NCBI GenBank assembly: GCA_029204225.1
Contig: MU833344.1
Coordinates: forward strand, 1 to 57,654
From: Diphasiastrum complanatum
Taxonomy: Eukaryota > Streptophyta > Lycopodiopsida > Lycopodiales > Lycopodiaceae
Length of the DNA stretch: 57,654 nt
Direction: 5' to 3'
Shown here: positions 55,296 through 57,654 of the stretch, one piece after another
Layout: each line of letters begins with the position of its first letter
Numbering within the stretch: position 1 is the stretch's first letter
Position numbers and translations under genes: made by a program
The notes under the pieces: generated by a model
Seen by the model: the letters and a program-made list of their open reading frames with translations, nothing else
Told to the model about the DNA's origin: nothing
The model's database searches: none

Positions 55296-57654
55296 ATGGC
55301 TTCCCGTGATTCCTCACTGAGCTTGCATCGCCATAAACCCCCTCGTCCTTATTCAGGGGATATAATCATGATCTCTCTTAAGAATTACACCGAGCAGCTC
55401 ATACTGGCCAAGGATATCCTCACCAACCTTGGCTTTAATCTAACACTTTTCCTGAGACTAGCAGAGTGAGAGTCTCATCTGAGCAGCCTACTCGACCTAT
55501 TTGGATGAGTTCCAAACTTTTTGGATTACATCCAAGAGTGGCAGTTATTCTATTATCAACGTCTCTCCGGGGGATCTTCAGAGTGTCGACTTTCCTGATC
55601 TTGGAGAGACAATCCATGGCAAGGGCACCAGCTATGATGCCAAGTACTTCACCAAGTTTCTAATAGATGACGACAAAACCATTGCCCAAACCAACAACGG
55701 GATTGCTATTCCGGACTCATCAAGGATCCCCATCTACGAGCCGCCTCAGAGATCCTCGTCACCATGGTTGCAGTACATACCACCAAGATGGATCACATTC
55801 CCACCGAGCAATCTCTTCTCTCTGACCCTCACCATGGACGACCCCACTCAAATTATAAGTGGGCTGAGAAGGTAGCGAGAAGCTGTGCGGAGCCCTGAAA
55901 GCCCACAAATCAACTACCAAATGTGGGTAATCTCCTCCACATCTTGGTCACCAAGCAATTGGGGTCTAAGGTGGCTACTGCCATCAAGGAGCTGGATGCT
56001 GTTTATCCAAGCACAAAAAAGCACGCCCACCCCCCCCAACCGACAGCAGAAACCAGTCTCACCAGCCCACCACCTACTAGAAGCAGAAAAGGGAAGGCAG
56101 TCAGCACAGAAGCAGATGTCCCACATGACATTCTATCCAGCGACATTGGGGTAGAATATGCTGAACTGGAGGGAGCCTTAAAACCATCTTAGGTCCCAAA
56201 GGAGGTCCTAGATGCAGCAGGCGACCTTACTTCACCAGGCCCAACAACATTGACAAGCAAGTAGTAGCAGCAGCAACAAGCAGCTCCGGAATAGCAAGCA
56301 CTTCTGGCTCTGATCCTACGGGCGTGATTCTGCCACACAGACAATCTCCTCTCCATCACTTGCTCTCATAATCCCACTAGCACCCCCACCATTTACTGTC
56401 ACCTCCACACCCTCACTAACTCTTAACACGGGCTTCACTTCCACACTTCCACAAAAGCCCTCGCCTGTACAAATCTCCACCCTACTTGACTCCACAGTCA
56501 ACGTAGATGATTTTGTCTTACATTCACTAACTGCACTCCATCAACCACTGTCACCACTAACTCAATCCAACAATCTCCGCCACGTAGTCTCTCCCCACCC
56601 CTCAATCCACAATCACCCCTCCCTGTCTTTCCTACACCTCCATCTAGCCCTACTCCTGATTTTCTACCATTTAACCCCATGCCCTATCCTAACTACACAC
56701 GCAACCTCCCTGACATTGGTCCTTGGGAGCAGCTACCCCTTTACAGCCCAAAAAGCGGTATGGTTTGTGAATGAGCTCCAATACATATATTCGGCACCCT
56801 AGGAGGACAACACACTATGTGAGAATTCGACGATGGTGCTATGGAGGACCTTTAGAAAGAAAAAGCAAGGCTGGAGGGAGGAAACCAAACAACAGCAGCT
56901 GCAGATCTAGAACCTCACGAATTACAATCAACAACAGTAGCAAATGCTACTCCATCTCCAGAACCAGCTCCAAACTGAAGGTATCCAACATGCAGCAAAC
57001 CATCGATACTCTCAAAGCCGAGAAGTATGAGATTATAGCAGATCACAAGTAGCACGTTCCGCTATGAAGGAACAGTTGGAAATGGTGGACTTCAACGACT
57101 TCGCACCACCGGCTATCCCTGAGGGAACTGCCATTCCAGTGGTGGCCTATCAAACGCTGGCCCAAAAGCTGAAAGCCATGATGGAACAACACTCCAAATT
57201 AAAACAGTCATACATTGCTTCCGTCGATGGTCCCAAACCAGCACATAGCCACCTTGAAGAACGCTTAAAGGCTACTGCCCAGTCGACACCGTCGGTTCAT
57301 GCAGAGCACGTCCAATTTCATGATTCGGGGCACCACTTTGATGGACCCGATGGTGGAGATGGCACAGGATTTCAAAAAGCCTCTCCTGCAACTCAAGGCT
57401 CCACATTTCAAGGCCCAACCCCTAGGGCAAGGAGCTCAAACACCAACCAATCCATCGGGCTCTGGGGGTACCAGCTTCCCAACATTTCTTTTCCTTTCCT
57501 ACCGCTTCTAACCCCCTCTACACACTAACCCCACCTTCATTCCACGACAATTTTCCCTTAATCACAACGAATTGCAGAAGAAGCTAACCCCTCGCCTCTT
57601 CTATCTCCTGATCTCGATCCACAAACCGAACACAAGATTGCCTCTGAAGTCCCC
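55296..57654 (+). pseudogene. Post-pol extra ORF region of element D (or an adjacent Gypsy), decayed
   Basis: A frame opens at ATG 55296 (MASRDSSLSLHRHKPPRPYS, ILAKDILTNLGFNL) and stops at 55467. A related frame continues at about 55495 with LDEFQTFWITSKSGSYSIIN, FPDLGETIHGKG and IPIYEPPQRSSSPWLQYIPP. Further blocks are LLHILVTKQLGSKVATAIKE with a Ser/Pro tail (55923-56192), a long proline/serine/threonine-rich stretch (56500-56760), a Gln-rich stretch (about 56870-56990), and an open 154-codon frame, MKEQLEMVDFNDFAPPAIPE onward (57064-57528). The amino-acid style is continuous, but frames change often. Some plant Gypsy groups (Athila env-like ORFs, Tat/Ogre extra ORFs) carry such extra proteins. 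The match is by position and composition only. No membrane segment was recognised. Confidence 0.5.

Overview
The window looks like nuclear DNA of a seed plant. It holds plant-type Ty1/copia and Ty3/gypsy LTR retrotransposons nested in one another and primed from initiator tRNA-Met, long CT/GA and TA microsatellites, a hAT (DUF659) relic, two spliced exons of a plant SWIB-domain gene, and a small two-exon gene that is probably host DNA. No rRNA, tRNA or CRISPR was seen. The species cannot be told from this sequence.

Layout. 1-460: edge of a decayed minus-strand Copia. 461-9566: mostly single-copy DNA with a cluster of GAACCGTGG hairpins (about 2080-2275), SWIB exons (3822-4240) and CT repeats. 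9567-30903: a four-element nest. The outer, oldest element A is a plus-strand gag-protease Gypsy-like element with no RT, RNase H or integrase. It was split by Copia B1 (10631-16790, minus, one open 1323-codon gag-pol frame) and by Copia C (17941-28829, minus, decayed). C was in turn split by Copia B2 (22522-28679, minus, open 1322-codon frame, perfect CTCCC target duplication). 32380-33870: 5' part of Copia E, ending within the protease. 35407-38888: compact gag-protease Copia F, whose 3' LTR has lost the promoter region still present in its 5' LTR. 38889-46735: microsatellites, a hAT relic, a possible 83-residue two-exon gene (44396-44767, minus) with a TATA-like box and a GA tract upstream, and two tandem foldback hairpins. 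46740-50650: decayed Copia G (plus). 50672-51063: inverted piece of a C-type LTR. 51064-52363: 3' end of a third B-type element (B3). 52362-57654: Gypsy D (RT to integrase, then about 3 kb of decayed extra-ORF sequence with a TATA box).

How the parts relate. B1 and B2 are the only elements with everything needed for an autonomous Copia cycle: promoter-bearing LTRs, PBS, gag zinc knuckle, protease, integrase, RT, RNase H and PPT. A and F keep gag and protease only, so they would need enzymes from another element to move. The most unusual observation is that the left LTRs of B1 and B2 share one pair of bases and their right LTRs share another. Independent retrotransposition would not produce this, so it points to duplication or conversion at the DNA level, or to an assembly artefact.
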